Source of the DNA: Castor canadensis
Lineage: Eukaryota; Chordata; Mammalia; Rodentia; Castoridae
NCBI RefSeq assembly: GCF_047511655.1
Contig: NC_133387.1
Location: forward strand, 142,408,853-142,472,852
DNA: 64,000 bases
Reading direction: 5' to 3'
Every line of letters starts with the position of its first letter. Within the stretch, counting starts at the first letter, position 1. Positions 22,001 through 33,020 of the stretch are shown piece by piece. The position numbers and the translations under genes were made by a program. The notes beneath the pieces are model-generated. The model saw nothing but the letters and a program-made list of their open reading frames with translations, had not been told where the DNA came from and made no database searches.

Positions 22001-23816
22001 CAACACTTCTGTATTTTTCAGTCGTTCACATGTAGACAAACAGTCTTTTATATTTTTCCTTTGAGAACAGTTTTGAGATTTTTCATCAGTTGAATCTTCT
22101 TTCTTATCCTGCTCATTTTTTAATTGGTCTGACTTTTTGCATTTGAAACCTTCACTATCTTTATTGAGATAATTTTCTATGCTATTAAGTTTAGTATTTT
22201 GCTCACAAGTCTTCAGTCTTTTTGAGTCTTTATTTGAGCAGTTATTTTCATACTTGTTCAAATAGCCAGACATTTCTAACATAGTAACTTTTGATTTTGA
22301 GTCAAACTTTTTTGAATTCTCAAATTGGAGATTGTCAAAAGATGCTGGATCACAATTCTCATTTTTTATTATTTTTTCCTTGTATTTATTTGTGCAAGTC
22401 TGTTTGTCAATACTGTTGCAATTTGAATACTGTTTATCAGTTTCATTGCTAATTTCTTGCTCCTTAAATTTTGACTTGGAAAGTGTATTTTCTAATCTGC
22501 GTGTCCAGTCTAAGTCATCCTCACTGCAATGAGGCATATTTAAAGAAGTTAGTAAGCTAGTAGCTTTGTTCTGTGTTTCCTCATGTGTCCCTTGGATGAG
22601 TTCAGTAGGATTATTCTGACACTGACTTCTTATTTGAGGTTTCAAAGACTTTTCTTTACTAATGCATTTAGAAGAACTAAAAGACTTACTAGGTATTAAG
22701 TTTTTCCCATCACTGCTGTCTCCTAACAAGGAAAATCTTCCCTGAGAAGCAGAGACATCATCCTTATTTTTCTTCAGCAAATTTTTATCTACATATGAAC
22801 TCCTGAGCACTTTAGAGGGAGCAGAAGGAGAGTCATGGGCGTTGAATACTGGCCGGGAGATAAGCGATGCTGTTGGGTCAATATGCTCCAAGTGCTGAGC
22901 GATTCTTGCAATGACATCTTGCCGCTCCTGGAGCAACGAGCCTATCAAAGGATTAGTCTCTCCAGCAGACTGACGAGAATAAAGTCCATTAGAAATCCAA
23001 GTTTCACTCTGAGGAGTTTCTGGTTTTCCCCTAATTTTCCCCTCATTGATGTCTTCTGAGGAAGTAAACTCTGGACTACCAAAAGAAACAGAGAATATGT
23101 CCTTACATTTTCTCCTATTTTCATTTTGGTAAAGTTTTGAATTAAGTGAAGTAGACTCTTGAGCACTGAATGGATGTCCTGAAACATGTGAAGTGCCTGG
23201 ATCACAATGGATCAAATGCTGAGCAATTCTTGCAATAACTTCTTGTCGATCCTGAATTAAAGAGTCTATTAAAGGGTTAGTCTCACCAACTGACGGCCAG
23301 GAATTCTGGCGACTGCAGACACTGGAGTCAATCACTGAAAATGATTTTAAAGTTCTCACTGATGTGTCATGTGACTTTATATCGCTTATGCCACTGTAGC
23401 CCAGAATATTGGCTTGAGATGTCCCATAGTCAGACCTGCTGCCAGTGCCCGGACACAGTTTTACATTCTTGATGGCTGTAGTATACTCTGGAGTTGGGCC
23501 ACTTTTTACATGTAACACACTTTCCGTCCAAGTTTGTTTGCTACACAGACGCTGAGAACTGTTTGGACTACATTGTCCGCCTTCATTAGAATCGCGGTGC
23601 TGATGCATTTTAAGTTCACGTTCTTGACTTCTTCTCTCATAAAGGCCAATGTTTGTGTGAATACTACAGGTCAAAACTGGATAATTCGATTGTCTGGGTA
23701 AGGACTGAACGCTGACTTTCAAGGCCACGTTGTGAGAAACGTTGGGAACAGGAAACACATGTTCGATAGGAGTCTGTGAAAAATTCCACTGCAGGTCCAC
23801 ATCAGCAGCACTGATT
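22001..23816 (-). CDS. ATOSA: ATOSA large central exon, codons 177-782
   Basis: An 1816-nt exon with one open frame. The acceptor ggctgtag|A completes an Arg codon; the donor is GTGTTG|GTAGGT in phase 0. The N-terminal portion reads ISAADVDLQWNFSQTPIEHV and is conserved. Most of the rest is Ser-, Lys- and Asn-rich low-complexity sequence, probably disordered and nuclear. Two copies of a motif of about 32 residues occur, GETNPLIDSLIQDRQEVIAR... at about 23190-23287 and GETNPLIGSLLQERQDVIAR... at about 22868-22963; both continue as IARIAQHL and look like amphipathic helices. The exon is intact and has no in-frame stop until the intron begins. Confidence 0.95.
22868..22963 (-). repeat. ATOSA: second copy of internal protein repeat in ATOSA
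   Basis: Encodes GETNPLIGSLLQERQDVIAR followed by IAQHLEHIDP. Of about 30 aligned residues, most are identical to the copy at 23190-23287. Confidence 0.88.
23190..23287 (-). repeat. ATOSA: first copy of internal protein repeat in ATOSA
   Basis: Encodes GETNPLIDSLIQDRQEVIAR followed by IAQHLIHCDP. Differences from the second copy are conservative except IHC versus EHI. Confidence 0.88.
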
Positions 23817-24072
23817 CTACAGCCAAACAGAAAAACACAGGGTCAGTGGATGGTAAAAGCTCTGTCTTTATCACTGTGCACCGTATAAGGGCACACAGCA
23901 TCACCCACCTATCTGTGCTGGAGTTATCTCCACTGAGGCTTATCAGCTGCTCTGCCACTCATATCCTTCTGGTAAAGTCAGCCTAAGTGGCATGACAGAT
24001 TATGCTTGGAAGAGATGAGGTTTCTTCTCAATGCCACCAGGCAACTTAAGCACTAAAGGTCAAAAGTAGGGT

Positions 24073-24154
24073 TGGGGCTGGTGGAGTGGCCCAAGTGGTA
24101 CAGCGCATGACTAGCGAGTGTGAGTTCAAACCCCAGTACCACCAAAAAAAAAAA
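24073..24154 (+). mobile_element. ID SINE
   Basis: Reads ggggctggtggagtggccca; A-rich tail; directly followed by a second ID copy of a different subtype. Confidence 0.88.
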
Positions 24155-24159
24155 GAATA

Positions 24160-24237
24160 GAGCCAGGGATGTAGCTCAGTGGTAGAGTGCTTGCCTAGGC
24201 ATGGCCCTGGGTTCGATCCTCAGCACCACAAAAATAT
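24160..24237 (+). mobile_element. ID SINE, near-ancestral subtype with intact Pol III boxes
   Basis: Reads gagccagggatgtagctcag with A-box TAGCTCAGTGG and B-box GGTTCGATCC, both matching tRNA promoter consensus. It appears little diverged. Confidence 0.88.
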
Positions 24238-24466
24238 ATGAGTAACTATCTCTTTTTAAGAAAAGGTCAAGAACATCATAATTTAACAATACTTGTCAAA
24301 ACAGAAAGAAAAAGGAGTTTGTATTTAGTAGTAAATAAATAGATTTAGCTAAGTTTATTGTGTAAGGTGATTAAGAGAAACTACTTTAAAGCCACCTGTC
24401 CAAAAATAAAATTAGTTGCCTGGCAGCTGGTATGTTTATTTATTGTTTATTTATGTGCACACACAC

Positions 24467-24592
24467 ACTTTTTTGATTCAGGCTCTCATTATGTTCCCCA
24501 GGTTGGTCTCAAACTCCTAGTCTCAAGGGAACTTCCTGCCTCAACTTTCTGAGTAGCTGGGACTACAAGCATGAAACACTACACCTAGCTAT
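24467..24592 (-). mobile_element. B1 SINE
   Basis: Minus strand starts agctaggtgtagtgtttcat; poly-A eroded. Confidence 0.82.
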
Positions 24593-24917
24593 GTTTAAAT
24601 TTTTAAAGATGCCAACACTTAAGACTATCACAGAAATTCAGAATCCCAGAAAATGTTTCCACCTTATAATGGGAGCACATTTCTTGGTTCTCTAAAATAA
24701 GTTTAAAAGTTCTCTGAATACAATTATATACCAAATTTAATCCAACAAGCAAAATTCATACTGATGCAACCTAAATTTCTATAACTTATTTTGAGAAAAA
24801 CCTCATTAAATTTTATCTACTTGTGTTTAGAAATGAAGGAAATAAATATGCTATTAATATCATTCAGTATGCTAGACAGTGGGAATGTGGATTATTCCTT
24901 TTTAACCCTAGACATAC

Positions 24918-25043
24918 CTGTAAAGAATGTTTCGTGGAATAGCACCATGAGAAACACTCAGCCAAGCACTTAACTGAGAGAAAAACACAAATGAGCGGAT
25001 GGCCAACAAGAGCGTCTTCTCCTCAATGAACCGGTCACCATTC
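24918..25043 (-). CDS. ATOSA: ATOSA exon, codons 135-177
   Basis: A 126-nt exon. The acceptor cttctcttag|G completes the split Gln codon; the donor TACAG|GTATGT splits an Arg codon after two bases. It encodes NGDRFIEEKTLLLAIRSFVF-like sequence (the window reads TLLLA then a basic residue and SFVFFSQLSAWLSVSHGAIP) followed by RNILY. This hydrophobic, well conserved stretch (FVFFSQLSAWLSVS) belongs to the folded N-terminal part. Being hydrophobic it can be mistaken for a membrane segment, but it is short and interrupted by polar residues. Confidence 0.91.
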
Positions 25044-25273
25044 CTAAGAGAAGTAACAAGCGTAATCTAAATGTCACCAAGTACAAAATGAATATATCAC
25101 GCCGGATATGTGCTTTCAAAAGCTGAAGTCACAACTAATTAGTGTATCAAATATCTTATTTTGCTATATAAATACAGGGATTAAAAGACACTACACAATA
25201 TTAAAATAATTTGTGGGAAGTAATGGAAGACTTGATACACCAGGAACAACTTAAACTAAGTCCAACAACTTAC

Positions 25274-25476
25274 TGTCGAGGCACTGGCTCTAGGGTCCAT
25301 CTTTCCAACAGCAGTGCATCTTGCTTAATTGCGGGATCATTCAGATCCACTCCATCTGTGGTGAGTCCATCATCACTGTAGCAGCAGTCTGGCAGCAGCA
25401 TCACTTCCACCATGATTGGAAGGTTGTTCTTCCATAGCAGTGTGACCTCAGACCTGGTTCGTCTGGCTTGGCGACA
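25274..25476 (-). CDS. ATOSA: ATOSA exon, codons 68-135
   Basis: A 203-nt exon. The acceptor is catttctctaag|TGT; the donor CGACA|GTAAGT splits a Gln codon after two bases. It encodes CRQARRTRSEVTLLWKNNLP then IMVEVMLLPDCCYSDDGLTT and on to ERWTLEPVPRQ. It contains a basic patch (RQARRTR) that could be a nuclear localisation signal, a conserved beta-like segment (IMVEVMLLP) and an acidic stretch (SDDG...DGVDLND). The open frame runs above 25476 into the intron only by chance; the acceptor and conserved junction fix the exon start. Confidence 0.93.
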
Positions 25477-26360
25477 CTTAGAGAAATGAATATAAACAGA
25501 ATGTCTCAGTAACTCTCCTAACTTTGTATTTAAATTTGAAAACTTTAAAGTAGATATGTGTATGAGAAACAAGTCATCCATTGTAGAGCTGTGCTCAGAC
25601 TTGGCTAGTTAGGATTTCTCAATAAATAACTCATTCATGCTAGTGAGCTCTAGAGTACCGGGTATTTATGATGTGAATTTCCTTGGGGAGGATACCTTTG
25701 CTCTATTTTGTGGGAAAAGAACTGCCATTCAAATGTCTGACAGGTCTCTGAGTTGGCCCCGCCTTGTCTACTTTGCTAATTTCATAGAAAACATTAATTA
25801 TTATGACCAAAATATCAAAAACTCATTTTCATTTAACACTTAAAATAGGCAAGATTTTTTTTAAAGTTTAAAAACTTGAGAGATGGCCCAAACAATGTTT
25901 ACACATACGAATAAATGTATAAACAATAAAAAAAAAATAAAGTTAAAAAACTTGGCTACATTTGAGAAACATAATGGGGATAAAAAGTTTTAAAGCAAAC
26001 TATAACCTACCTTCCAAAAATATTTTAACAATATTATTTTTTAAACATTAGCATAATGAAAATATATTCCCATTTTAACAAATAAATAAGAACACAAAAT
26101 GGAAGAGCCAGAAACTCTGAAGTAAAGAAAATTAAATCACAGCAACAAAGACAGTCAGATTTAAAGTAGGAAAGGGCAGGTATGAAATTGGCTCCCCATC
26201 GCCTCAGTGATTAGTAAAGCTACCTTCCATGCCTTCAAGAGCCTACCAGCCAACCTTATATTTAAATGTGAAAATTATAACTGTGATATAACACAGGTGA
26301 TGACAGAATTTAACTACTTTACATGAAAGACATAAAAAAGCATTGAAACCTATTTCTCAC
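25477..26360 (-). other. ATOSA intron after codon 67 (0.9 kb)
   Basis: No SINE or other repeat was recognised. It is plain AT-rich intronic sequence, unlike most introns of this gene. Confidence 0.8.
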
Positions 26361-26545
26361 CTGGGCCAGCTTGTCACTGCATTCATGTTTGGTAGTTACA
26401 GGGTAACAGGACTGTGCCGGAGGGCAGTGGAAACTTTCTGTTCGACCTTTCACAGAGCATTCAGGTGTCCGCCCTTCTGTTATTAGCAAGGCCAGAGAGA
26501 CCAAGAACTCCTCCGCATCATATTCAAAATACTCATCTAGGGTAT
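26361..26545 (-). CDS. ATOSA: ATOSA exon, codons 6-67 (first common coding exon)
   Basis: A 185-nt exon. The acceptor is a pyrimidine tract then atatacc ag|ATACC, completing an Asp codon begun in an upstream exon (phase 1); the donor is CAG|GTGAGA. It encodes (D)TLDEYFEYDAEEFLVSLAL, then LITEGRTPECSVKGRTESFH, and ends SDKLAQ. An acidic-aromatic start (DEYFEYDAEEF) followed by a hydrophobic segment suits the first transactivation segment annotated for the family (about residues 24-32). The exon has no start codon of its own in a good position; the ATG inside it at about 26504 would truncate the conserved acidic segment. Confidence 0.93.
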
Positions 26546-26609
26546 CTGGTATATAAAAAAAAAAAGTTCTGCATTATATTTAAAATATTCATCACTTTAA
26601 TGTACTCTT

Positions 26610-26692
26610 TTTTTTTCCAGTGCTGGGACTAGAACCCAGGACCTTGCATGTGCTAGGTAAGCCCTTTGTCAGTGAGTTATATTCCCAGCCCT
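26610..26692 (-). mobile_element. ID SINE with short target-site duplication
   Basis: Flanked by GTACTCTT at 26602-26609 and 26701-26708. Confidence 0.85.
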
Positions 26693-26722
26693 AAAGTAAA
26701 GTACTCTTAATAAGAACTCAAC

Positions 26723-26840
26723 TGGCTAGGTGTGGTTGTGCATGTTTGTAATCCCACCATTTGGGAGGCTGAGGCAGGAAGGTGAGCTTGATGCTAGCCT
26801 GAGCTACAGAATGAGACCCCATCTCAAAATAAATAAAAAA
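26723..26840 (+). mobile_element. B1 SINE
   Basis: Reads tggctaggtgtggttgtgca and ends tctcaaaataaataaaaa. Confidence 0.85.
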
Positions 26841-27012
26841 TATTAAAATAAAAAGGAATTCATCTGTTATGCCTGAAATAACTAATGCCACATTCCACAC
26901 TCAAGAATAGTCACTAGAAGAATGAAAATAAAATAAAAATGAGATAGCTTAAGTACAGTAAACCCTTGATTTACAAAATATACAAAATCATAAAGAAATG
27001 GATAATTGCATT

Positions 27013-27092
27013 TTGGTGTTGATGGGGATGCAACCCAGGGCCTCGGCACATGCTAGGCAAGGGCTTTACCACTGACCTACATCTCTACCCAT
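27013..27092 (-). mobile_element. ID SINE
   Basis: Minus strand reads gggtagagatgtaggtcagt; the ID subtype with 'gtagctcagtgg'-like A box. Confidence 0.82.
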
Positions 27093-27574
27093 GACAAACG
27101 GAGAAATACAAATTCCTGTTGAACAGAACTGGCACAAAATTTCTTTATCAAGACTTCAGTTAAACTAAAAATTTAGGAATACTTTTATCATCCTATAGTA
27201 AATTACATTTTTAAATGCCAGCCACAATAGTTTTTAAATACAAAATGTCACTAATAGCTAAAAGATTAAAATATCTTATATCATATTTTTAGTTAAGATG
27301 CTTTACTGCTATTGTTACATGTCAGAAAAAATGCAGATCCAACTGTGTTTCTCCCTTTTCTTCCCTTCTTTAACAAGTTCCTTGCTCTCACAGCACTATG
27401 CCTGTGGTGTGGACATTCACAGTGACAAGAGTTTCAGAGGGAGAAATGCTATAATTAGCAAAACAAGAGGCCTGTTTTGAAATATAAGGAGTTTAATATT
27501 TTGGCTATCAATGGCAATTTTTTCCCCCACTTCGTCATAGTAATTTAAAATTTTTTCTCATAAGTGCTCTAAGT

Positions 27575-27679
27575 TTGTTTTTGTTTGTTTTGAGTTGTTG
27601 CTCAGGCTGGCCTTGAACTCTATCCTTCTACCTCAGCCTCCAAGCGCTGGGATTTAGAAGTGGGCCACCACACCTGGCT
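27575..27679 (-). mobile_element. B1 SINE
   Basis: Minus strand starts gccaggtgtggtggcccact. Confidence 0.82.
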
Positions 27680-27779
27680 CTCTCAAAAGCTTTCGATTCA
27701 GAGACAATTTTCAAAACAAAACAAGTCAGCATGGAATGAGCAGAGGGAAAGTACAACTCAAATAGAATCTAAAGAACTT

Positions 27780-27985
27780 GTCATCGCCCAGTATCATCAG
27801 CTCTAAGCACTTTCTCTGTGCCAGCTCAAATAATCCTCAGAGTGGCTCTGGAAGACATGGGCCACTACCTCCATTTTATAGACATTTAAAGCAACTTGCC
27901 CAAGAGCACCCAGATAAGAAAGTAGCAAAGTTGAAATTTCAACCCAGTCAGTTTGGCTCCAGAATCTGGGCTCCCAACTACCATA
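27780..27985 (+). mobile_element. MIR relic
   Basis: Contains ctctaagcactttctctgtg, cattttatagacatttaaag, acttgcccaagagcaccca and a final ggctccagaatctgggctc. Confidence 0.72.
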
Positions 27986-28984
27986 CATACTTTTGTCTTT
28001 CACTAGGACTATAAAATTTCCTTTTACATACCTAAATATACATGTTTTTTGAAATGTAAATGAAAATTATATTTTTGGCATACAATTTAGTTATTCATTT
28101 TGGTATTTTTGTAGTATAGCATTATTTTCCAGAAATAGGACCCTAATTTAACAATGTGTCAATTGGAAAAGAGAGGGTCTCAACTATTCTCCAAGAATAA
28201 AATGAAGTCATAAATCAAGTGTCTCTTGGGATTCATGGAGTTAAATCATGGGTGTCCTTCAAGAGAGGAAAGCAAAGGATACAGAAAAGGAATCTTCAAT
28301 CCTTCCCTGGTGGGTTTTCAAGGCTAGCTCAGGCTTGCCACAGCATAAATTTAGATCCCAGGAAACTCTATGGCCTCATTCTGCTCCCTCCCCCAGCACA
28401 TGGGGTAATCCAGAGCGCTAAGAACTCCATAGAGCAGTGGCTTCTAAACTACTGAATACTGAATGATGCCAGATGTTAGCTACTCCAGGTGAGTGATGTT
28501 TTATGTGCACTGTTATTTTTAAAAAGTATAGAAGTTATTTAGATTATTTAATATAAATTTATATAAAAGCACCATTGAATTAATGGTAACTTTATTATAT
28601 TATACTGTTCTTTATTGCATACACTAAAAGTAAATTTTCTGTAGTGTAGGCATTTGTTAAATCTTTACCTTAAATGATTGTCCTCACACCTGATGAGCTT
28701 AGGGGTTACTGCTGAGAAGGAGTATCTATCGGTGGGCCAAACACTCAGACAACTCAAAGACCCTAACATCATTTAAACCACGTAAACAGAGGCACTCATC
28801 TCTTCTTGTGAAACATTGCATGGGAGCACAACTCCCTAAGTCACTGCATAGAACACACACTATTATCAATGAAATTGGCTACAAATGTAATTTAGTTATT
28901 CTTGGGTACTCAAAGTTTCAGTAGGGGAAGTTCTGGTCTTAAAAACAGGAAACCTGTGTTCTAGCCTTAGTTATCCAATTTATT

Positions 28985-28986
28985 AC

Positions 28987-29019
<33 letters not shown>

Positions 29020-29033
29020 AACACACACACACA
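28985..29033. repeat. (CA)n microsatellite, interrupted
   Basis: CA repeats with two 'aaac' interruptions. Confidence 0.93.
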
Positions 29034-30063
29034 AAGTTAATTAACACATGGGTCCTAAACATAAAAAATTCTCAGAATGGTAGACAGAACAATTAAATAC
29101 AAATTATAATGTGACAACCACTAGTATTAAGGTTAGCACTCTGGGCTAAGGTGCCATAGTTGTGTAGGGGCATGTGGTGGAGGACAGGTGACGATGGATT
29201 CCACAGTAGGCTCCTATTGCTTAAGACAAGTTACTTAATATTTCCCTCAGAAAAATGAATGTAACATCTGTCCAAAAATGTTTTAGGAAGATCCCATGGG
29301 CACAAAGCTTTAACAGTCCCCATTGTGAAGAGCGCACCCTCCCAACTTTCTTTAAATGTGTGACCATGTTCCCCAATGCCACCAAAGCTAATTGATTCAA
29401 AAGTCTCTTTCCCAGAACACTGGAATTAGGATTCAGAGATGTCGTTTTGTCCCTGCTTGCTATAACTTGAACTGGGTACTCTTGGGAGCTATGCAGTGGC
29501 TATGGACTGCCATGGGTATAGAATAGTAAACAGTAAAGAAGAGAGTGAAACAAGCTAGATGCTGAATGAGAGAAGAGGGACTTCATAGTCACAGAAAGCC
29601 AGAGAAAATACAGCAGATTCTTGGTATCACAGGTCTATGGTTGCTTTTGAGGAAAAGCAAGCATGCTCAGGATGCATAGAGTTCAGCACTGTACTGCAGA
29701 TGGTGGATTCGTTTTTCCAGTTTGCTGCCCAACTTCTGCTAAAACATGCCACCCTTTTCACTTCAATTAACTGCATTATGTGCCCTTTTTGGCTTGGGAG
29801 GCTTACTATAACTTTTACCTTGCTGTTGGGGCACCATTTGCTTTTTGGGAGGCAGAAATTCTCAAAATTAAGGGCCAGGAAACACTCAGCAGATCACACA
29901 ACAATTTAAACACAACTGACAATAACATATGAGTGACTGAGAGCTTCTCTGCACCCGCTGAGCTGCATAATGCCTGTGCAGGAATTTAACATTTGCTTTT
30001 GAAATTTCTTTTGACTAAAAAAATTTTTTTGACTGCACTTAGTCAAAACTGTGTGTAGGATTT

Positions 30064-30142
30064 GTGGGGGCTCAAGTGGTACAGTACCTGCCTAGCAAGT
30101 GGGAGGCCCAGGGTTCAACACCCCCAACACTGCCAAAAAACC
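30064..30142 (+). mobile_element. ID SINE, 5' end missing
   Basis: Starts at tgtgggggctcaagtggtac; ends gggttcaacacccccaacac. Confidence 0.82.
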
Positions 30143-30401
30143 AAAAGTGTATAATAAATCCATGATTAAGGTAAGATTACTGTAGTTGCCTACAACTACT
30201 GTATTTTCTAACAATGCTTTTTCTAACAATGTTCTAGTGTCTCTTACAAGGCTTACTGAGAGTTTTCTGTATTCTGTATTGATCAATATCAGTTCCTTTA
30301 AGCTTTGTGAGCAGACTATTTATAATCACAAAAACCTTGACTGATGAAAGTACTGTTATGGAACTAAAAGAAAACGCTTGTCAAAAATAAAAATAAATTT
30401 A

Positions 30402-30540
30402 ATCTAGGCATAGTGGCATGCACCTGTAGCCCCAGCTTCTCGGGAGGATGAGGCAGGATCGCATGAGGCCAGGAGTTCAAGGACAGCCTAGGCAACAGAG
30501 TAAGACCCTGTCTCAAATAAATAAATAAATAAATATTTTA
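30402..30540 (+). mobile_element. B1 SINE with (AATA)n tail
   Basis: Reads aatctaggcatagtggcatg, then tctcaaataaataaataaat. Confidence 0.85.
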
Positions 30541-30562
30541 TTTATAAATAAATAAGTAATCA

Positions 30563-30936
30563 AGTGCTATGGATTGAATAATAGCCCTACTAAATGTGTA
30601 TGTTGAAGCTGTAATTCCAAATATGATTGTATTTGGAGATAAGGTTTAAGTGGGTAATTCAGGTAAAATGAAGTATGGGTGAGGTTCTAATTCAATTGGA
30701 CTCCAGGTCATAAATTTAAGATTTCTCTCTGTCTCCTTTCATGCCCCTCTCTCTCCATGTACCGAGGAAGTCATGTGAGCACAAGGTAGCTGATGCCAAG
30801 CCACCTCACGAGAACCTGACAGTGCTAGCACCCTGATCTTAGACTTCCAGCCTTCACAAGTGAGAGAAAAAAAAATTTTGTTGTATAAGATATCTGGGTC
30901 CATGGTATTTTATGGCAGCACAAGCAGACTGATACA
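30563..30936 (+). mobile_element. MaLR-type (MLT1-like) solo LTR
   Basis: Starts gtgctatggattgaataata and ends ggcagcacaagcagactgat, with internal 'ctgatcttagacttccagcc' and 'ttgttgtataagatatctgg' in LTR order. Non-coding relic of an endogenous retrovirus-like element; no internal genes adjoin it. Confidence 0.72.
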
Positions 30937-31065
30937 TTGAGGAAAATAAAACTTCGAAAAAATGTGATTTTTAAAATGTAATAAATAACATTTTCCTAAT
31001 TAAAAAGTAACACATTTACTGAGAAATTTATAAAATTGGATAATAAAAACAAAAAATAATTCAAA

Positions 31066-31178
31066 TCAGTATGGTGGTACAAGCCTGTAATCTCAATACT
31101 TTGGAAGCTGAAGCAGAAGGATTACAAATTTGAGGGCAGCCTGGGTTACTCAGCAAGACCCTGTCTCAAAAATAAAAC
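31066..31178 (+). mobile_element. B1 SINE
   Basis: Reads agtatggtggtacaagcctg and ends ctgtctcaaaaataaaac; directly abuts a B1+ID dimer. Confidence 0.85.
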
Positions 31179-31180
31179 AA

Positions 31181-31392
31181 GGCTGGGCACCGGTGGCTCA
31201 TGCCTGTAATTCTAGCTACTTGAGAAGCAGCAATCAGGAGGACTGCAGTTCGAAGCCAGCCTGGGCAAACAGTTCTCCAGATCCTATCTTGAAAATACCC
31301 AAAATAAAAAAGGGCTAGTGGAGTGGCTGAAGTGGTAGAGTGCCTGCTTAGCAAGTGTGAGGTCCTGAGTTCAAACTCCAGAACTGACAAAA
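31181..31392 (+). mobile_element. B1+ID dimer SINE, near-consensus
   Basis: Reads ggctgggcaccggtggctca, then agggctagtggagtggctga. Both halves complete; a good example of this family's full structure. Confidence 0.92.
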
Positions 31393-32058
31393 ATAAAATC
31401 TGTAATGAAAAAACTCATAATCTGATTGTTCAGAGATACCTATAATTAATCTTGTAGCCTTGTTTTTTCGGCAGAACAAACACGGGATTATACTCCCAGG
31501 TGCCTTTCCAAACCAGGGAGGCTGCAGCTTGGTTGTGGCTGAAGCAGCTCAGGGCAGGACAGGGTGCAGAAGCCTTGGCTCAGCTCTTCTGGTGCAAGAT
31601 GCCTAGAAAGCTGGTGCAAGGATAAAAGCCAGAGCAAGACACCAGAAAGACCACTTCCTCTCTGAGGTGCTGTGGCAGCTGAGTCTAAAGGTTGTGTCAG
31701 TACAGCCAGACATTCCAAACCCGGCTCCAGACAAAATGCTGTAACAGACTGGGCAACTGAAGCCAAAAGTATAGCCACTGCAGCACCTCTATCGATGGGG
31801 AGGTGAGGGTTGAGCTGTGCCCATCTTTATGTGGTGTTAGAACTCAGGAAAAGAGATGTGGACTTGAGTAAGGGAGGCAAAACTTGTGAAAAGGTGGCAA
31901 AGTTTTTGGCCTCAGCAACTCCAGAAGTGATTTTGGATTTGAAAAAAAAAGACACCAGAAAAAAAGTAAAATACTTCCTCGAGGAACTTTTTTATTGCTA
32001 ACAATACAGTTGCTGTTAATAGGAAACATATTTAAATGCATAGAACATGGAGAAATAC

Positions 32059-32083
32059 ACACACACACACACACACACACACA
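32059..32083. repeat. (CA)n microsatellite
   Basis: About 12 uninterrupted CA units. Confidence 0.93.
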
Positions 32084-32784
32084 TAAACATACTAAACTTT
32101 AAAATAAGAGTAAGATTCAAAAAGTACTAGCTATACACTGAATACAGGTTCTAAAATCCCTTATCCAAATAGTCTGGGCTTGTCACTCTGGTTTCATGGC
32201 ATTACAATGTAACAGAACCGGGAGATACTGAAGATGAATTGATTTAACTTCTTGCATTCTGTGACTGGGATTCTGATATCCAGAAGTTGAAAGACTTATT
32301 CAAGATCACACCATGCAAGATGACTACTAGAAGCTAGACTCCTTGACACCTGGTTAAATGCACATTATCCTGATTATAAATTAAAATGATAGTATCTCCA
32401 CAAATGTTTCTAGAATTCTGGGGACTGTCTTCTAATCCAGTTTACAAGTGGCAGAGAAAAACCTGTCATACTGCTTTGTAGTCTTGCCTTATATTTTAAG
32501 ATGCTTATCTAAAAGAAAAAAAAATTTGTGTTTTAAAAACTATAGTGAGCATTTTGTGAAAAAGTAAAGAACATTCAAGACTTGTAACTTAATATTAAAT
32601 TTTTTTTGAGAGTCACTAATTTTCTTTCTCCACGATGATAACTTCACTCATCAAACCTTATAAATCTCCAAAGACCCTTAAAAGAAGAAAGAGGACCTGG
32701 AAGCTATTTTCAGTATTTGCAAAAGCCTATCAGACATCCCTCCATGTTACGGTTAAAAACTTGGGATCACACTATATGACTTTT

Positions 32785-33020
32785 AAAAAGTTTTAGTTTA
32801 ACTGACACATATTAGTTGTACATATTTATAGGACACAGGGTGATACTTCAATATGAGCCTATATCATGCAATGGTCAGATTAAGGCAATTGCCAACACCT
32901 CAAACATTTATCATTTCTTTGTACATACCATTGAAGCTCTTAATCTTACTTTTTTATATATTATATAGTCTACAGTTTTCAATATAATTAAGTCATCTTT
33001 TAAAATGTGAAATTTACTTT
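32785..33020 (-). mobile_element. old LINE-1 3' region (L1M type)
   Basis: Contains gtttaactgacacatattag, ttgtacatatttataggaca and tcaaacatttatcatttctt, typical of the 3' UTR of ancient mammalian L1 read in antisense. Confidence 0.65.

Larger units (their letters stand above)
23817..24917 (-). other. ATOSA intron after codon 176 (1.1 kb)
   Basis: Holds two plus-strand ID SINEs in tandem (24073-24237) and one minus-strand B1 (24467-24592). Nothing else is recognised. Confidence 0.85.

Noticed and set aside
22945..23205. Minus-strand 86-codon frame inside the large ATOSA exon
   Set aside because: Out-of-frame shadow of the real coding sequence.
24160..24237. tRNA gene
   Set aside because: It has A and B boxes but no cloverleaf acceptor stem or anticodon arm of a working tRNA; it is an ID SINE.
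25477..25581. ATG near 25581 as start of a separate 103-codon gene
   Set aside because: The part above 25476 is intron; the acceptor ctaag|TGT and conserved junction show the frame only extends by chance.
30728..30740. ATGAAAGGAGACAGAG on the minus strand as the missing start exon
   Set aside because: It lies inside a MaLR-type LTR and lacks the Pro and a donor in the right phase.
31810..32001. 63-codon plus-strand lysine-rich frame as a small gene
   Set aside because: No similarity recognised, A-runs account for the Lys codons, and no start context or conservation evidence.
32188..32202. ATGAAACCAGAG on the minus strand as the missing Met-Lys-Pro start exon
   Set aside because: It reads Met-Lys-Pro-Glu and then a stop, with no usable donor.
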